Source: Parapedobacter defluvii (GTDB lineage: Bacteria > Bacteroidota > Bacteroidia > Sphingobacteriales > Sphingobacteriaceae). From it: a stretch of 64,000 nucleotides of DNA. The translations under genes were made by a program, and so were the position numbers. Under the pieces are notes generated by a model. The model made no database searches. It worked only from the letters and a program-made list of their open reading frames with translations, and had not been told where the DNA came from. The stretch is taken from contig NZ_BMIK01000022.1 in NCBI RefSeq assembly GCF_014642075.1, forward strand, positions 30,079 through 94,078. Reading direction: 5' to 3'. Shown one piece after another: positions 25,940 through 36,444 of this stretch (within the stretch, counting starts at the first letter, position 1; each line of letters opens with the position of its first letter).

Positions 25940-26995
25940 CTAATCAATACCCAATAGCCGCCGGTTGCTAGCCTCATCGGCCTTTCCTCCGGCAAAATCG
26001 TCAAACGTCTTTTCCGTTACACGGATAATGTGATCCTGGATGAATACGGCTCCTTCACGCGCCCCATCTTCCGGATGCTTCAATGCACATTCCCACTCCA
26101 TGACAGCCCAGCCTTTAAAGTCGTATGCCGTCAGCTTACTGAATATGGCTTTGAAGTCCACCTGCCCATCACCAAGCGAGCGGAATCGGCCGGCACGTTC
26201 TACCCAACCCGAATAACCTCCGTATACACCTTGCTTACCCGTGGGATTGAACTCGGCATCTTTCACATGGAACATCCGTATGCGTTCGTGGTAATGATCA
26301 ATGTAGGATAAGTAGTCTAGGCACTGTAGCACAAAGTGTGAAGGGTCGTACAACAGGCACGCTCTTGGATGATTATCTACCTTTTCCAAAAAGCGCTCAT
26401 AGCTTACTCCGTCATGCAGATCCTCACCGGGATGGATCTCATAACATACATCCACACCATGCTCATCAAACACATCCAATATGGGTCGCCAGCGCCTAGC
26501 TAATTCTTCAAATCCGGTATCTACCAATCCTTGTGGCCGCTGAGGCCAGGGGTATACGGTATGCCATAGCAGTGCCCCGCTGAAGGTACCATGCGCATTC
26601 AACTCTAGGTTGGCAGATGCCTGCGCTGCGTATTTCAGTTGCTGTACCGCCCACTCGGTCCGGGCTTTTGGATTGTTGTGGTACTGCGCAGGTGCAAATC
26701 CATCAAACAGCTGATCGTATGCCGGATGCACCGCCACCAATTGTCCCTGTAAATGCGTGGATAGTTCAGTAATCTCAAGACCAATTTCATTTGCCAACCC
26801 CTTAATTTCATCTGCATAAGTTTTGCTTTCGGCCGCCTTTTGCAAGTCAAAATAAGAGGTTGCCCATGTGGGGATCTGAATACCTTTGAATCCCAACCCC
26901 TTTGCCCACCGGCAAATGGCCTCGAAAGAATCAAACGGGGGTTGATCGCCTAAAAACTGCGCCAGGAAGATCCCTGGTCCTTTTAGTGTCTGCAT
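25940..26995 (-). CDS. Sugar phosphate isomerase/epimerase (xylose-isomerase-like TIM barrel)
   Basis: 351 residues from the ATG at 26995; an in-frame start at 27055 lies inside the upstream gene's terminal region. The AP-endonuclease 2 / xylose isomerase TIM-barrel fold shows metal ligands in CYEIHPGEDLHDG, LLYDPSHFVLQ, MFHVKDAEF and VMEWECALKHPEDG. It follows the Gfo/Idh/MocA gene by 38 bases, a common Bacteroidota pairing for catabolism of inositol-like or oxidised sugars. The exact substrate is not identifiable. Confidence 0.82.
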   Translation of the reverse strand: MQTLKGPGIFLAQFLGDQPPFDSFEAICRWAKGLGFKGIQIPTWATSYFDLQKAAESKTYADEIKGLANEIGLEITELSTHLQGQLVAVHPAYDQLFDGFAPAQYHNNPKARTEWAVQQLKYAAQASANLELNAHGTFSGALLWHTVYPWPQRPQGLVDTGFEELARRWRPILDVFDEHGVDVCYEIHPGEDLHDGVSYERFLEKVDNHPRACLLYDPSHFVLQCLDYLSYIDHYHERIRMFHVKDAEFNPTGKQGVYGGYSGWVERAGRFRSLGDGQVDFKAIFSKLTAYDFKGWAVMEWECALKHPEDGAREGAVFIQDHIIRVTEKTFDDFAGGKADEASNRRLLGID

Positions 26996-27033
26996 CTTTA
27001 TCTCATTTAAAATAAAACAATTATTCTCTGCCC

Positions 27034-28197
27034 CTACACGGTAAAAGGGGTCCACTTTTCACTGCTTTCGCTGCTACGTACCACGTTATCCAGAAACGCC
27101 ATTCCACGCACGCCATCGTCTACAGACGGGAAATCGTAATCGTTGATTTCTGCTCCTGAAAGTTTTGCCCGCAGCGCATTTCCGAATAGTTTATAGAGGT
27201 TGGCAAAAGCCTCGAGGTATCCTTCCGGGTGTCCCGAAGGAGTACGGCACAGGGATGCCGCTTCAGCCGACAGCCCGGGGCCGTTTGCCCGATAGATTTG
27301 TGTAGGCTGATCCAACCACCTCACCAGTAACGTGTTAGGCTCCTGCTGATGCCATTCCAACCCACCATTTTCTCCATAAACGCGTATCTTCAGGGCGTTT
27401 TCTTCACCAGCGGCAACCTGCGAAGCGATCAGCACCCCGCTTGCACCGTTGTCAAATTGAAGCAATACATTGCCATCGTCGTCCAATTTCCTTCCTTCAA
27501 CATAGGTATACAGTGAAGCACAGAGTTGTGTGGTCTTCAGTCCCGAGATAAACTCAGCGAGATGCAGCGCATGTGTACCGATGTCGCCCATGCAGCCGGC
27601 TTTGCCTGATTTTGCAGGATCTGTACGCCAGGATGCCTGTTTGTTGCTGTCATCCTGTTCGCGACTCAGCCAGCCCTGCGGATATTCTACATAAATTTTC
27701 CGGATTTTGCCTAAAGCACCGTCGCGCACCAATTTCCTCGCCTGCCTGACCATGGGATAGCCTACATACGTATGGGTCAATAAAAATAGCAACCCCGTCT
27801 CATCCACCTTTTCTTTAAGCTTTTTGGCTTCGGCCGAATCGAAGGTCATCGGTTTGTCCAGCACAACATGGAATCCATTTTCCAGCGCCAGCATTGCCGG
27901 GCTAAAATGAACGTGATTCGGCGTAACGATACTAACAAAATCCATGCGTTCGCCTTCCGGTAATTCACGCTCCCGTTCAATCATCTCCTGATAACTCCCA
28001 TACACCCGGTTCTCCGGAAGGAACAGGGAACGCCCGCTCTCCTTGGATTTTGATGCATCTGAGCTGAACGCTCCGCAGATCAATTCAATCTGGTTATCTA
28101 ACTGGGCGGCAATGCGGTGCACTTCCCCGATGAAGGCTCCCTGGCCGCCCCCTACCATCCCCATCCTGAGTTTACGATTGATGCTGTTGTTGACCAT
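27034..28197 (-). CDS. Gfo/Idh/MocA-family NAD(P)-dependent oxidoreductase
   Basis: 387 residues. The N-terminal Rossmann motif [17 protein letters not shown] and the active-site [11 protein letters not shown] (the EKP equivalent) are followed by a C-terminal alpha/beta domain with [21 protein letters not shown] containing the catalytic Asp and His. Such enzymes oxidise or epimerise sugars and cyclitols using bound or free NAD(P). It is the first gene of a two-gene unit with the isomerase and diverges from the SurA pair across 247 bases. Confidence 0.88.
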   Translation of the reverse strand: MVNNSINRKLRMGMVGGGQGAFIGEVHRIAAQLDNQIELICGAFSSDASKSKESGRSLFLPENRVYGSYQEMIERERELPEGERMDFVSIVTPNHVHFSPAMLALENGFHVVLDKPMTFDSAEAKKLKEKVDETGLLFLLTHTYVGYPMVRQARKLVRDGALGKIRKIYVEYPQGWLSREQDDSNKQASWRTDPAKSGKAGCMGDIGTHALHLAEFISGLKTTQLCASLYTYVEGRKLDDDGNVLLQFDNGASGVLIASQVAAGEENALKIRVYGENGGLEWHQQEPNTLLVRWLDQPTQIYRANGPGLSAEAASLCRTPSGHPEGYLEAFANLYKLFGNALRAKLSGAEINDYDFPSVDDGVRGMAFLDNVVRSSESSEKWTPFTV

Positions 28198-28444
28198 AAT
28201 TATACTGATTTTGATTTAATTTTTTTCTGCTATCGTTGGCATTACCCTTGGTTATCGGCAGCTGTTTCACGGAACCGCCGATACGCAAAAATAGCATTAA
28301 TACCCAAAAAAACCTGCTTTACTTTAAACATTTTACGAACGGGGGCAATTGTGTTAAAAATGGTTAAATTCCCGTTCTATTGCGCACAAATATGTACTTT
28401 AGCTTCTTGAATTATAAATGGGTGCCGTGTTGTTTGGAAACTAA

Positions 28445-29287
28445 ATGGTTAGGGTATTTATATCAATCGCTGTCATTTCTATATCGTTGTTAGTAGCATG
28501 TCATCGCGAAAAGCCGAAACCGTTGGCGAGATCATTTGACCGGTTTTTATACCCCGAAGATTTACAGGGAGTTGTACCTGCCGGTGTGAGCAGTGACGAC
28601 AGCATCCAACTGATTAATGCTTACATTGAACAGTGGACACGTCAACAGGCGCTATTGCATTACGCCCAGCGCAACATCAAGATTAATACGAAACGATTGG
28701 AAGCGCAAGTCGAAGAATACAAAAACGGATTGATTGTTTATGAATATGAGCAAGCATTGGTGAGCCAAAAACTTGATACGGTGGTTACCGATGCGGAAAT
28801 CCGTACATACTACGATACCCAACGGGAGTTATTCATACTCAAACAACCGATCTTGAAACTTTCTTACATTCGCTTACGCACCGATGCTCCTGAGCTGGAC
28901 CGGGTAAAGCGGTTGTTTCTTTCGCCCGATTTTGAAGAACAGGATTTGCTGGAAAAATATTGTGCCCGTTACGCCATCCAATACAGCCTGCGTGACACAA
29001 CCTGGCAGTATGCCGACAACCTCATAAAAAAAATCCCCCTTTCACACATCAGCGAAGAAAACTACAGCCGTACCGGGCGAATTTTTGAAATAATTGAAAA
29101 TAATGAATTATATCTGATAATTTTGCACGATTCGAAGTTCAGGGATGCCCGCTCGCCGCTGTCATTGGAATATGACAACATCCGCAACCTGATTTTGAAT
29201 AAACGCAAAATAGATTTGGTTGACCAAATGCAAAAAAGCATCGTAACGGATGCCCGAAAAAAAAACAACATTGAAATATATAACTAA
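28445..29287 (+). CDS. SurA-like lipoprotein without a clear PPIase active site
   Basis: 280 residues. A signal sequence ends in a lipobox (SLLVAC, Cys19), so it is probably outer-membrane or inner-membrane anchored. The region ~50-130 is helical and resembles the N-terminal chaperone part of SurA/PpiC proteins (LINAYIEQWTRQQALLHYAQ, VVTDAEIRTYYDTQRE). The downstream ~130 residues sit where a parvulin domain would be but I do not see its GGDLG-type motif. The next gene, a full SurA-like PPIase, starts on the very next base. The lipoprotein probably helps fold or deliver outer-membrane proteins. Confidence 0.72.
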   Translation: MVRVFISIAVISISLLVACHREKPKPLARSFDRFLYPEDLQGVVPAGVSSDDSIQLINAYIEQWTRQQALLHYAQRNIKINTKRLEAQVEEYKNGLIVYEYEQALVSQKLDTVVTDAEIRTYYDTQRELFILKQPILKLSYIRLRTDAPELDRVKRLFLSPDFEEQDLLEKYCARYAIQYSLRDTTWQYADNLIKKIPLSHISEENYSRTGRIFEIIENNELYLIILHDSKFRDARSPLSLEYDNIRNLILNKRKIDLVDQMQKSIVTDARKKNNIEIYN

Positions 29288-30673
29288 ATGAATAGAAATC
29301 GCTGCATTTTTCTGTTTTTGATCCTAATAGGTATTTGCTATCGGGGATTGGCCCAGGAGGCAAAAGTAATCGACAAAGTGGCAGCCGTGGTGGGTTCCAA
29401 TATCATCCTCCAATCGGAAATTGAGATGCAATATGCCCAATACCTTGCACAAGGCAATAAGGCAGATGACGATTTCAAATGTTACATCCTGCAACAGCAG
29501 CTTACCCAAAAACTATTGGCCCAGCAAGCCGCCATTGACTCCATTGATGTAAGTGAAGGCGAAGTGGATGACAACATCAATTCCCGCTTACGTTACATGT
29601 CCAACCAGGCAGGGGGACAGGAAAGGCTTGAACGGTTCCTCAATCGTTCGTTGCTTCAATACAAGGAAGAAATGCGCCCGAGTGTATATGAGCAACTGAA
29701 AGCCAACAAAATGCAGCAGAATATTGTATCGGGCATCGATGTGACTCCCCTCGAAGTCAAACGTTATTTTGAATCTTTGGATAAAGATAGTCTCCCTTAT
29801 TTCAACACCGAGGTGGAAGTGGGTGAATTGGTTGTCTTTCCGCAGCTTACCCGTGAGGAAAAGCAACAGTTTCGTGACCGGGCAGAGGACTTACGCCGCC
29901 AGGTAGCCGAGGGGGCTGATTTTGCGACAATAGCCCGTTTATATTCGCAGGACGGCGGTTCGGCTCCCTATGGGGGTGATTTAGGTTTCCACACACGGGA
30001 TATGATGGTAAAAGAATACACCGCGGTGGCTTTTCGTATGAAACCAGGCGAACTCTCGCCAGTTTTTGAATCTGAACACGGGTTCCACTTTCTGGAAGTA
30101 TTAGAACGTCGCGGCGAAGAGGTCCGCACTCGGCATATCCTCGTTCAGATCAAGCCCTCGGCAGCCAGTTTGGACCGTGCCAAAACACATATCGACAGCA
30201 TTTATCAGCACGTTGTTGATAAAAAAATTGATTTTTATACCGCTGCAACGCTTTATTCCGATAATAAGGAAACCAAATACAACGGGGGGATGCTGCTCAA
30301 TATGGAAAACCAGCAAAGCCGCACCACATTGATTCCCGCAGATAAACTCGATGCTTCGATATTTACGGCCATTGACACCCTGCAACCCGGACAATTTTCC
30401 CGGCCAGCCGAATTTACCGACCGGACCGGAAAAACGGGATATCGGTTTACCTATCTCAAATCGCGTACCCCTCCTCATCAGGCAAACCTTGAGCAGGACT
30501 TTGCTAAAATCAAGGAAGCTGCCCTGCAGGACAAGATCAACCGCAAGTTAAGCGAATGGTTTGAAGGTCGACGCAAGGTAACTTTCATCGATATTAATCA
30601 AGAATACCATGACTGCGACGATCTGAAGATCTGGCTGAAAGATCAGGATGGAACAGCAGTGGCCCAGCGTTGA
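29288..30673 (+). CDS. surA: SurA-like periplasmic chaperone / peptidyl-prolyl cis-trans isomerase
   Basis: 461 residues. A signal peptide ends near GLAQ (residue 23). VDKVAAVVGSNIILQSEIE is the typical SurA N-terminal segment. The first parvulin domain (~175-275) has YSQDGGSAPYGGDLGFHTRDMM and GFHFLEVLERRGEEVRTRHIL; a second, weaker one (~280-380) has ATLYSDNKETKYNGGMLLN. It assists folding of outer-membrane barrels in the periplasm. It directly abuts the upstream lipoprotein gene, so they are cotranscribed, and converges on the NTF2-like gene. Confidence 0.88.
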   Translation: MNRNRCIFLFLILIGICYRGLAQEAKVIDKVAAVVGSNIILQSEIEMQYAQYLAQGNKADDDFKCYILQQQLTQKLLAQQAAIDSIDVSEGEVDDNINSRLRYMSNQAGGQERLERFLNRSLLQYKEEMRPSVYEQLKANKMQQNIVSGIDVTPLEVKRYFESLDKDSLPYFNTEVEVGELVVFPQLTREEKQQFRDRAEDLRRQVAEGADFATIARLYSQDGGSAPYGGDLGFHTRDMMVKEYTAVAFRMKPGELSPVFESEHGFHFLEVLERRGEEVRTRHILVQIKPSAASLDRAKTHIDSIYQHVVDKKIDFYTAATLYSDNKETKYNGGMLLNMENQQSRTTLIPADKLDASIFTAIDTLQPGQFSRPAEFTDRTGKTGYRFTYLKSRTPPHQANLEQDFAKIKEAALQDKINRKLSEWFEGRRKVTFIDINQEYHDCDDLKIWLKDQDGTAVAQR

Positions 30674-30677
30674 TTTG

Positions 30678-31541
30678 CTAAGCTTCAAATAGCATTTCAA
30701 TAATAACCCGCCACTGAAAGTCCGGCTGCAACTGCCATATCCGGACGTAATTGCATTTTAGTTGGTCGGTTTTTGTGGCTACGGTAGCGGTGCCGTACGA
30801 GTAAGCAAGTTCTCCGCTGTAAGACCGGCTTGCTACCAATGACTCGGCCTGAATAGCCATATCCTGCTTTTTGACAAATGATAGAATATTTTCTTTGCCA
30901 ACAATCGGTGTATTCCAAGGGAAATAAAAGCGGGCGTCATCTGCCAAAAATTCGCCGTAAGCGATAGCAGCGTTTGATTTTAACACGGCAGACAGCAATT
31001 GGTCGTTGCTCAATACAATTTCCTTTCGCTGCTGTATCCGCTCTTTTGTTCTGAATCTCGTATAATCTTTATCGTCAGGTTCAATGTATTTGAGTTCCGG
31101 CTCTTCTTTGCCGCCCTTGTGTTCAATCTGCGCACGTAAGTTTATCTTCCAATTTCCTTTGCGGTCGCGATGCCACACGGTAAGGTACTCGCCATACCGT
31201 TTTATCGCTCCAACACGCTGAAAGGAAAGCGAACCTACGGTTACTCCCCACTCCATACTTTTAGCTACCGCAGCGAAAGCCGGTTTCCATGTCATCACAT
31301 CCGGAATATTGGGCCGGCTATCCAAGTATTCAAGTGCTCCTACCGGTGCCGGGGTGAAAAACAGTGAGTTCTTATCGACAATAGACCGCAATGCGGTATA
31401 CGGCCCTTCCGTAGCCGAAAGCCGGGCGGCTGTTCGGTCTGCTGCCAGCAAACTACCGACCTTTCCAAGTACCTGCGCGAAGGACGAAGCCGACCACAGA
31501 AGAAAATAAACGGATACGAAAATCCGGATCATGTGACTCAT
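30678..31541 (-). CDS. Exported NTF2-like protein
   Basis: 287 residues from the ATG at 31541; a second ATG at 31532 is equally plausible. A signal peptide (FVSVYFLLWSASSFAQ) is followed by two halves. The C-terminal ~110 residues look like an NTF2/SnoaL-type cone fold (IAYGEFLADDARFYFPWNTPIVGKENI, then SGELAYSYGTATV and WQLQPDFQWRVIIEMLF). The N-terminal half (GALEYLDSRPNI, FAAVAKSMEWGVTVGSLSF) may be a second such domain. Function is unknown. It lies 13 bases downstream of cysS in the same orientation and is probably the last gene of pgk-der-cysS. Confidence 0.7.
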   Translation of the reverse strand: MSHMIRIFVSVYFLLWSASSFAQVLGKVGSLLAADRTAARLSATEGPYTALRSIVDKNSLFFTPAPVGALEYLDSRPNIPDVMTWKPAFAAVAKSMEWGVTVGSLSFQRVGAIKRYGEYLTVWHRDRKGNWKINLRAQIEHKGGKEEPELKYIEPDDKDYTRFRTKERIQQRKEIVLSNDQLLSAVLKSNAAIAYGEFLADDARFYFPWNTPIVGKENILSFVKKQDMAIQAESLVASRSYSGELAYSYGTATVATKTDQLKCNYVRIWQLQPDFQWRVIIEMLFEA

Positions 31542-31557
31542 CAAATTGATTCTGAAT

Positions 31558-33021
31558 TCAAATCTTATTCCAAAGTGTCCCCTCTTTACTGTCTTTGAGT
31601 TGGATACCGATCGCGCTCAGCCCCTCTCGAATGCGATCGGACGTTGCATAATCTTTATTTTGTTTGGCTTCATTGCGGAGCTCAATGATTACCTCCATTA
31701 CTTTTTCAAAATCATCGGATCCTGTATTGTCATCCAATAGACCCAGTACGTCATGTACAAAATGCTGCATTAACGTACGCAATTCCTCCAATGAAAGCGG
31801 GTCTATGGTCAGTTTACCATCGTATAGGCTATTGACGATACGGACGGCCTCAAACAATTCAGCAATTAACACAGGACTATTGAAATCGTCGTCCATCGCC
31901 TCGTAGCAGCGCTGCCTCAGCGCCGCTACATCACTCTCCGCCTTTTTACCCGAAGCCTTTAATTTAGGTAGCAGTGCCATTGCGTTCATCAACCGCTTAT
32001 ACCCCCTATCTGCGGCCTCCAATGCTTCATTCGAAAAATCGAGTGTGCTCCGATAGTGGGCCTGCAACATGAAAAAGCGTACCGCCATCGGCGAATACCC
32101 GCGATTCAGCAAGGGATGCGATCCACTGAAGAGCTCATGAGGCAGGAAACCGTTACCGGCAGATTTAGACATCCGTGTGCCATTTACCGTCAGCATATTT
32201 GTATGCATCCAATACTTAGCAGGCTGGGTGTGGTTGCAAGCCTGAGACTGTGCAATTTCATTGGTGTGGTGTGTAGCAGCAAGGTCCATTCCGCCTCCAT
32301 GGATATCAAACTGATCGCCCAGGTATTTGCGGCTCATTGCCGAGCACTCGATATGCCATCCCGGGAATCCCACTCCCCAAGGTGAGGGCCAGCGCATGAT
32401 GTGCTCAGGCTTGGCTTTGATCCATAATGCGAAATCCAACCGACCCCGCTTTTCGTCCTGACCGTTCAGTTCCCGGGTATTGTTCAGCAGATCTTCCAAT
32501 TTCCGATTGGTGAGAATGGTGTAATCGTATTCTTTTACATATTTCTCCACATCGAAATACACCGTTCCGTTTACTTCGTATGCATAACCCTGCTCCAGGA
32601 TTTTCTGAACCATGGCAATCTGTTCAGAGATATGGCCCGTAGCCGTCGGCTCAATATTGGGTGGCAACGTATTAAACAGCCGCAGCACCTCGTGAAACCC
32701 AAGCGTATATTTCTGCACAATCTCCATGGGTTCCAACTGTTCCAGTTTGGCCTTTTTTGCAAACTTATCGTCTCCTTCATCGTTATCACCTTCCAAGTGT
32801 CCTGCGTCCGTGATGTTACGGACATAACGCACCTTGTAACCCAGGTGAGTCAGGTATCGGAATATCAGGTCGAAAGACACAAACGTACGGCAATTGCCCA
32901 GATGCACATCGCTGTATACCGTGGGGCCGCACACATACATTCCGACGAAAGGCGGATTCAGCGGTTCGAACTTCTCTTTTTTTCTTGTTAACGTATTGTA
33001 AAGAACCAAACGGTTGTCCAT
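31558..33021 (-). CDS. cysS: Cysteinyl-tRNA synthetase
   Basis: 487 residues, class I synthetase charging tRNA-Cys. The zinc/active-site start [15 protein letters not shown] contains the HIGH-equivalent HLGN. The zinc-binding segment [14 protein letters not shown] and [18 protein letters not shown] are conserved, and the KMSKS loop reads RMSKSAGN. It lies 18 bases downstream of der. Confidence 0.95.
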   Translation of the reverse strand: MDNRLVLYNTLTRKKEKFEPLNPPFVGMYVCGPTVYSDVHLGNCRTFVSFDLIFRYLTHLGYKVRYVRNITDAGHLEGDNDEGDDKFAKKAKLEQLEPMEIVQKYTLGFHEVLRLFNTLPPNIEPTATGHISEQIAMVQKILEQGYAYEVNGTVYFDVEKYVKEYDYTILTNRKLEDLLNNTRELNGQDEKRGRLDFALWIKAKPEHIMRWPSPWGVGFPGWHIECSAMSRKYLGDQFDIHGGGMDLAATHHTNEIAQSQACNHTQPAKYWMHTNMLTVNGTRMSKSAGNGFLPHELFSGSHPLLNRGYSPMAVRFFMLQAHYRSTLDFSNEALEAADRGYKRLMNAMALLPKLKASGKKAESDVAALRQRCYEAMDDDFNSPVLIAELFEAVRIVNSLYDGKLTIDPLSLEELRTLMQHFVHDVLGLLDDNTGSDDFEKVMEVIIELRNEAKQNKDYATSDRIREGLSAIGIQLKDSKEGTLWNKI

Positions 33022-33039
33022 GGGCGCGAAAATACGAAT

Positions 33040-34341
33040 TTATTTCTGCCTGAAATACACCTGTACAGGAACACCCTCGAAATCGAAGTTTTCACGCAGC
33101 TTGTTCTCTACAAAGCGTTTGTAAGGCTCTTTGATGTATTGCGGCAGGTTGCAGAAAAAGGCAAACATCGGCGACTTCCCCGTCAATTGGGTTACGTATT
33201 TAATTTTGATGTATTTGCCTTTGGTAGCCGGAGGTGGGTAATTTTCGATGATGGGCAGCATCACGTCATTCAGTTTTGACGTGGGCACCTTTTTTGTCTT
33301 ATTTTGATATACGCGGGTTGCTACTTCAATCGCCTTAAAAATCCGCTGTTTTTCGGTGACCGAAGTAAAAACAATCGGTACATCTGAAAACGGTGCGATT
33401 TTCTCGCGGATGAGGTCTTCAAATACCTTGGTGGTTTTGTGGTTTTTCTCGATAAGATCCCACTTATTCACCAAGATCACAATTCCCTTTTTATTCTTTT
33501 CAGCAAGATGGAAAATATTGATATCCTGTGCTTCAATGCCTTCAGTCGCATCCAGCATGAGGATGACCACATCTGATTCTTCCAAGGCTTTGATGGTCCG
33601 CATGACGGAATAAAACTCAATGTTTTCTTTTACCTTTGCCTTACGCCGCAACCCTGCTGTATCAATGAGAATAAAATCGTGTCCGTACTGATTATAGTGT
33701 ATGCGGATGGAATCCCGGGTAGTACCCGCCACGGGGGTCACGATATTGCGCTCTTTACCAATCAAGGCATTGATCATCGAAGACTTGCCGACATTCGGCC
33801 GGCCAACGATGGTAAACTTCGGTCGATCTTCGGTTTCCTCCTCCTCCTGCTCAAAGTGCTTGACCACTTCGTCCAGCAGCTCGCCGGTGCCCGAACCCGT
33901 CATTGATGAGAGCGGATAAATTTCGCCCAGCCCGAAGCTATAGAAAATACTGGCTTCCTGTTGCAGAAGCGGATGGTCTACCTTATTGACGACCACAAAA
34001 ACCGGTTTCTTGCTACGGCGTAGCACATCGGCAATGGCATCGTCCAGATCGGTGATGCCCGTAGTGACATCCACCATAAACAAAATGACCGATGCCTCTT
34101 CGATGGCAATCAGCACCTGCTCACGGATGGCGGCTTCGAAGACATCCTCGGAGCCGTGCACATATCCACCGGTATCGACCACCGCAAATTTCTTTCCGAT
34201 CCATTCCCCTTGGCCATAATGCCGGTCGCGCGTTACCCCGCTGTAATCGTCAACAATCGCCTTACGGCTTTCCGTCAACCGGTTATACAAGGTAGATTTC
34301 CCGACGTTTGGTCGTCCTACTATTGCGATGATATTTGCCAT
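33040..34341 (-). CDS. der: Ribosome-assembly GTPase Der (EngA)
   Basis: 433 residues with two tandem GTPase domains and a C-terminal KH-like domain, as in all Der proteins. The first G1 motif GRPNVGKST is at 9-17, the second GRPNVGKSS at about 178. NKVD and NKWD are the two G4 motifs, and DTGGY and DTAGL the two G3 motifs. It functions in 50S subunit maturation. It follows pgk by nine bases. Confidence 0.96.
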   Translation of the reverse strand: MANIIAIVGRPNVGKSTLYNRLTESRKAIVDDYSGVTRDRHYGQGEWIGKKFAVVDTGGYVHGSEDVFEAAIREQVLIAIEEASVILFMVDVTTGITDLDDAIADVLRRSKKPVFVVVNKVDHPLLQQEASIFYSFGLGEIYPLSSMTGSGTGELLDEVVKHFEQEEEETEDRPKFTIVGRPNVGKSSMINALIGKERNIVTPVAGTTRDSIRIHYNQYGHDFILIDTAGLRRKAKVKENIEFYSVMRTIKALEESDVVILMLDATEGIEAQDINIFHLAEKNKKGIVILVNKWDLIEKNHKTTKVFEDLIREKIAPFSDVPIVFTSVTEKQRIFKAIEVATRVYQNKTKKVPTSKLNDVMLPIIENYPPPATKGKYIKIKYVTQLTGKSPMFAFFCNLPQYIKEPYKRFVENKLRENFDFEGVPVQVYFRQK

Positions 34342-34350
34342 GAAAACTCG

Positions 34351-35541
34351 CTATTCGTTAATTGCCTTCACTCCGGGAAGTTCCTTGCCTTCCATGTATT
34401 CGAGCAGCGCCCCCCCCCCCGTACTCACGTAGCTTACATGTTCGGTCATACCAAATTTACTGACTGCAGCTGCGGAATCACCACCACCGATCAGCGAAAA
34501 GGCGCCACGTTCGGTGGCAGCTACCACTGCGTCGGCAACCGCTTTGGTACCTTTGGCAAATTTATCCATTTCAAATACACCCATCGGTCCATTCCATAGG
34601 ATGGTGTTCGAAGCCAGGATCACCTGTGCAAAATGCTCGCCAGATTCCTTTCCGATATCCAATCCCATTTTATCAGCGGGAATGGCATCGTTGGGACCGT
34701 CATAGGCAGGTGAATCCGGAGAAAACTCATCGGCAATCTGACAGTCGGTGGGCAGTACCAGATTGACTCCCTTTTCGTCTGCTTTCTTCACCAAATTGTT
34801 GGCAAGGTCCAGTTTATCCAATTCCACCAGCGACTTCCCGATTTCACCGCCGCGCGCTTTTACAAAGGTATACGCCATACCCCCACCGATGATCAAGTTA
34901 TCAACCTTATCCAACAGGGCTTCAATCAGTTCCAGCTTATCAGACACCTTGGCACCCCCCATAATAGCGGTAAACGGGCGCTGCGGATGATTCAATACTT
35001 TTTCAGCATTACCAATTTCGGCGGCCATCAGGTATCCGAAATACTTGGCATCGGGGAAAAACTGCGCAATGACCGCTGTCGAAGCATGTGCACGGTGCGC
35101 CGTACCAAATGCATCGTTCACATATACGTCGCCCAATTTAGCCAGCTTTTCTGCAAAATCTTTATCGCCTTTTTCCTCTTCTTTGTAGAAGCGCAGGTTT
35201 TCCAATAACAGCACTTCACCTGGTTTAAGGGCCGCAGCTTTGGAAAAAGCTTCATCGCCAATGCAATCATTGGCAAACTGTACCGTTACACCCAACACAT
35301 CAGACAGGTGCTTAACGATGTGCTTCAACGAGAATTTCTCTGTAGGGCCTTCTTTTGGCCTTCCGAGATGAGACATCAGGATGACCGACCCACCGTCGTT
35401 CAATATCTTCTTGATCGTTGGTGCCGCACCTTGTATACGGTTGTCATCGGTGATGTTGTACTGCTCATCCAGGGGCACATTGAAATCTACGCGTATCAAT
35501 GCTTTTTTACCGGAAAAATCTAAATTGTCTATGGTCTTCAT
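34351..35541 (-). CDS. pgk: Phosphoglycerate kinase
   Basis: 396 residues, monomeric glycolytic kinase transferring phosphate from 1,3-bisphosphoglycerate to ADP. The N-terminal [22 protein letters not shown], the hinge region, and the C-terminal nucleotide-binding [10 protein letters not shown] are intact. The codons for TGGGA are written with an uninterrupted run of 11 G (C on the plus strand, 34410-34420), an unusual slippage-prone tract only ~20 codons from the end. First gene of pgk-der-cysS, with a candidate promoter immediately upstream. Confidence 0.96.
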   Translation of the reverse strand: MKTIDNLDFSGKKALIRVDFNVPLDEQYNITDDNRIQGAAPTIKKILNDGGSVILMSHLGRPKEGPTEKFSLKHIVKHLSDVLGVTVQFANDCIGDEAFSKAAALKPGEVLLLENLRFYKEEEKGDKDFAEKLAKLGDVYVNDAFGTAHRAHASTAVIAQFFPDAKYFGYLMAAEIGNAEKVLNHPQRPFTAIMGGAKVSDKLELIEALLDKVDNLIIGGGMAYTFVKARGGEIGKSLVELDKLDLANNLVKKADEKGVNLVLPTDCQIADEFSPDSPAYDGPNDAIPADKMGLDIGKESGEHFAQVILASNTILWNGPMGVFEMDKFAKGTKAVADAVVAATERGAFSLIGGGDSAAAVSKFGMTEHVSYVSTGGGALLEYMEGKELPGVKAINE

Positions 35542-35567
35542 ACTATCTTTTACTTATTTTGGGGTAA

Positions 35568-35598
35568 CAAAGCTAACATAAGAATTGGAATTTTAAAA
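35568..35598 (-). promoter_or_regulatory. Candidate promoter of pgk-der-cysS
   Basis: Minus strand: TTTT (35598-35595, three of four bases of TTTG), 19 bases, then TAGCTTTG (35575-35568), a full TAnnTTTG match. It overlaps the last codons of the HMG-CoA lyase gene and gives a leader of about 20 bases. Confidence 0.5.
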
Positions 35599-36444
35599 CA
35601 CTTCATTGCTATATCGCAGGGCTTCCGCCCAGGCGTCTCCATCCAACCCGGCATCAATGCCCCGCTCATACAGAAGCTGCAGCAAGGCTTCGGTCGCTAT
35701 GTTACCGGTCAGTTGGTCTTCTGCCATGGGGCAGCCACCAAATCCCCGCAATGCGGTATCAAACCGGGTACACCCCGCATCCAATGCTGCTATCAGTTTA
35801 TTTCGGCTTTCTGACGGTGTACTATGCAGATGCAATCCCAGTGCTACACCGGGAAAAGTGCCTGCAACATACCGGTATAGCCGTGCGATGCCTTCGGGAG
35901 TAGAGGTGCCCACGGTATCGGCCAAAGCGAAGTCCCGCACTCCCATCTTGAAGAGTTGATCCATGTAATCCACCACGATCGTAGGACTCCAAGGGTCGCC
36001 GTATGGATTACCAAAGCCCATGGAGAGGTATACCAAGGGGATTTTCCCATTTACATGGCAAATCGCAACAATCTCTCTTACTGTATCCAATGCTTGGGCT
36101 AGGGTGCTGTTTGCATTGCGCAACTGAAAAGTCTCCGATACAGAAAACGGAAATCCGATAACTCCCACGTCCGTATACGTTACCGCCTCTTCCGCTCCAC
36201 GCACATTGGCTACAATGGCCAGTAGCTGCGTGGCATTTGCCGACGTATCCAACCGTTTCAGTACCTCCGCGGTATCCTTCATCTGCGGAATGGCCCGGGG
36301 CGACACGAAACTACCAACGTCCAATCGGTCAAAACCCACCTTCAGTAGCAACTGGATATACGCTGCTTTCACCTCTGTGGGAATAAAGCGACGTATGCCC
36401 TGCATCGCATCGCGGGGGCATTCGGTGATCGAAATGCGTTGCAT
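35593..36444 (-). CDS. Hydroxymethylglutaryl-CoA lyase
   Basis: 283 residues from the ATG at 36444. A TIM-barrel HMGL-like enzyme cleaving HMG-CoA to acetoacetate and acetyl-CoA. It shows ITECPRDAMQGI (the EVGPRDGLQ equivalent), DVGSFVSPRAIPQM, the metal-binding HLHSTPSE, and the catalytic cysteine loop GFGGCPMAEDQLTGNIATE. It is translationally coupled to sppA, overlapping its stop by one base. Its likely role is in leucine degradation. Confidence 0.88.
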   Translation of the reverse strand: MQRISITECPRDAMQGIRRFIPTEVKAAYIQLLLKVGFDRLDVGSFVSPRAIPQMKDTAEVLKRLDTSANATQLLAIVANVRGAEEAVTYTDVGVIGFPFSVSETFQLRNANSTLAQALDTVREIVAICHVNGKIPLVYLSMGFGNPYGDPWSPTIVVDYMDQLFKMGVRDFALADTVGTSTPEGIARLYRYVAGTFPGVALGLHLHSTPSESRNKLIAALDAGCTRFDTALRGFGGCPMAEDQLTGNIATEALLQLLYERGIDAGLDGDAWAEALRYSNEVF

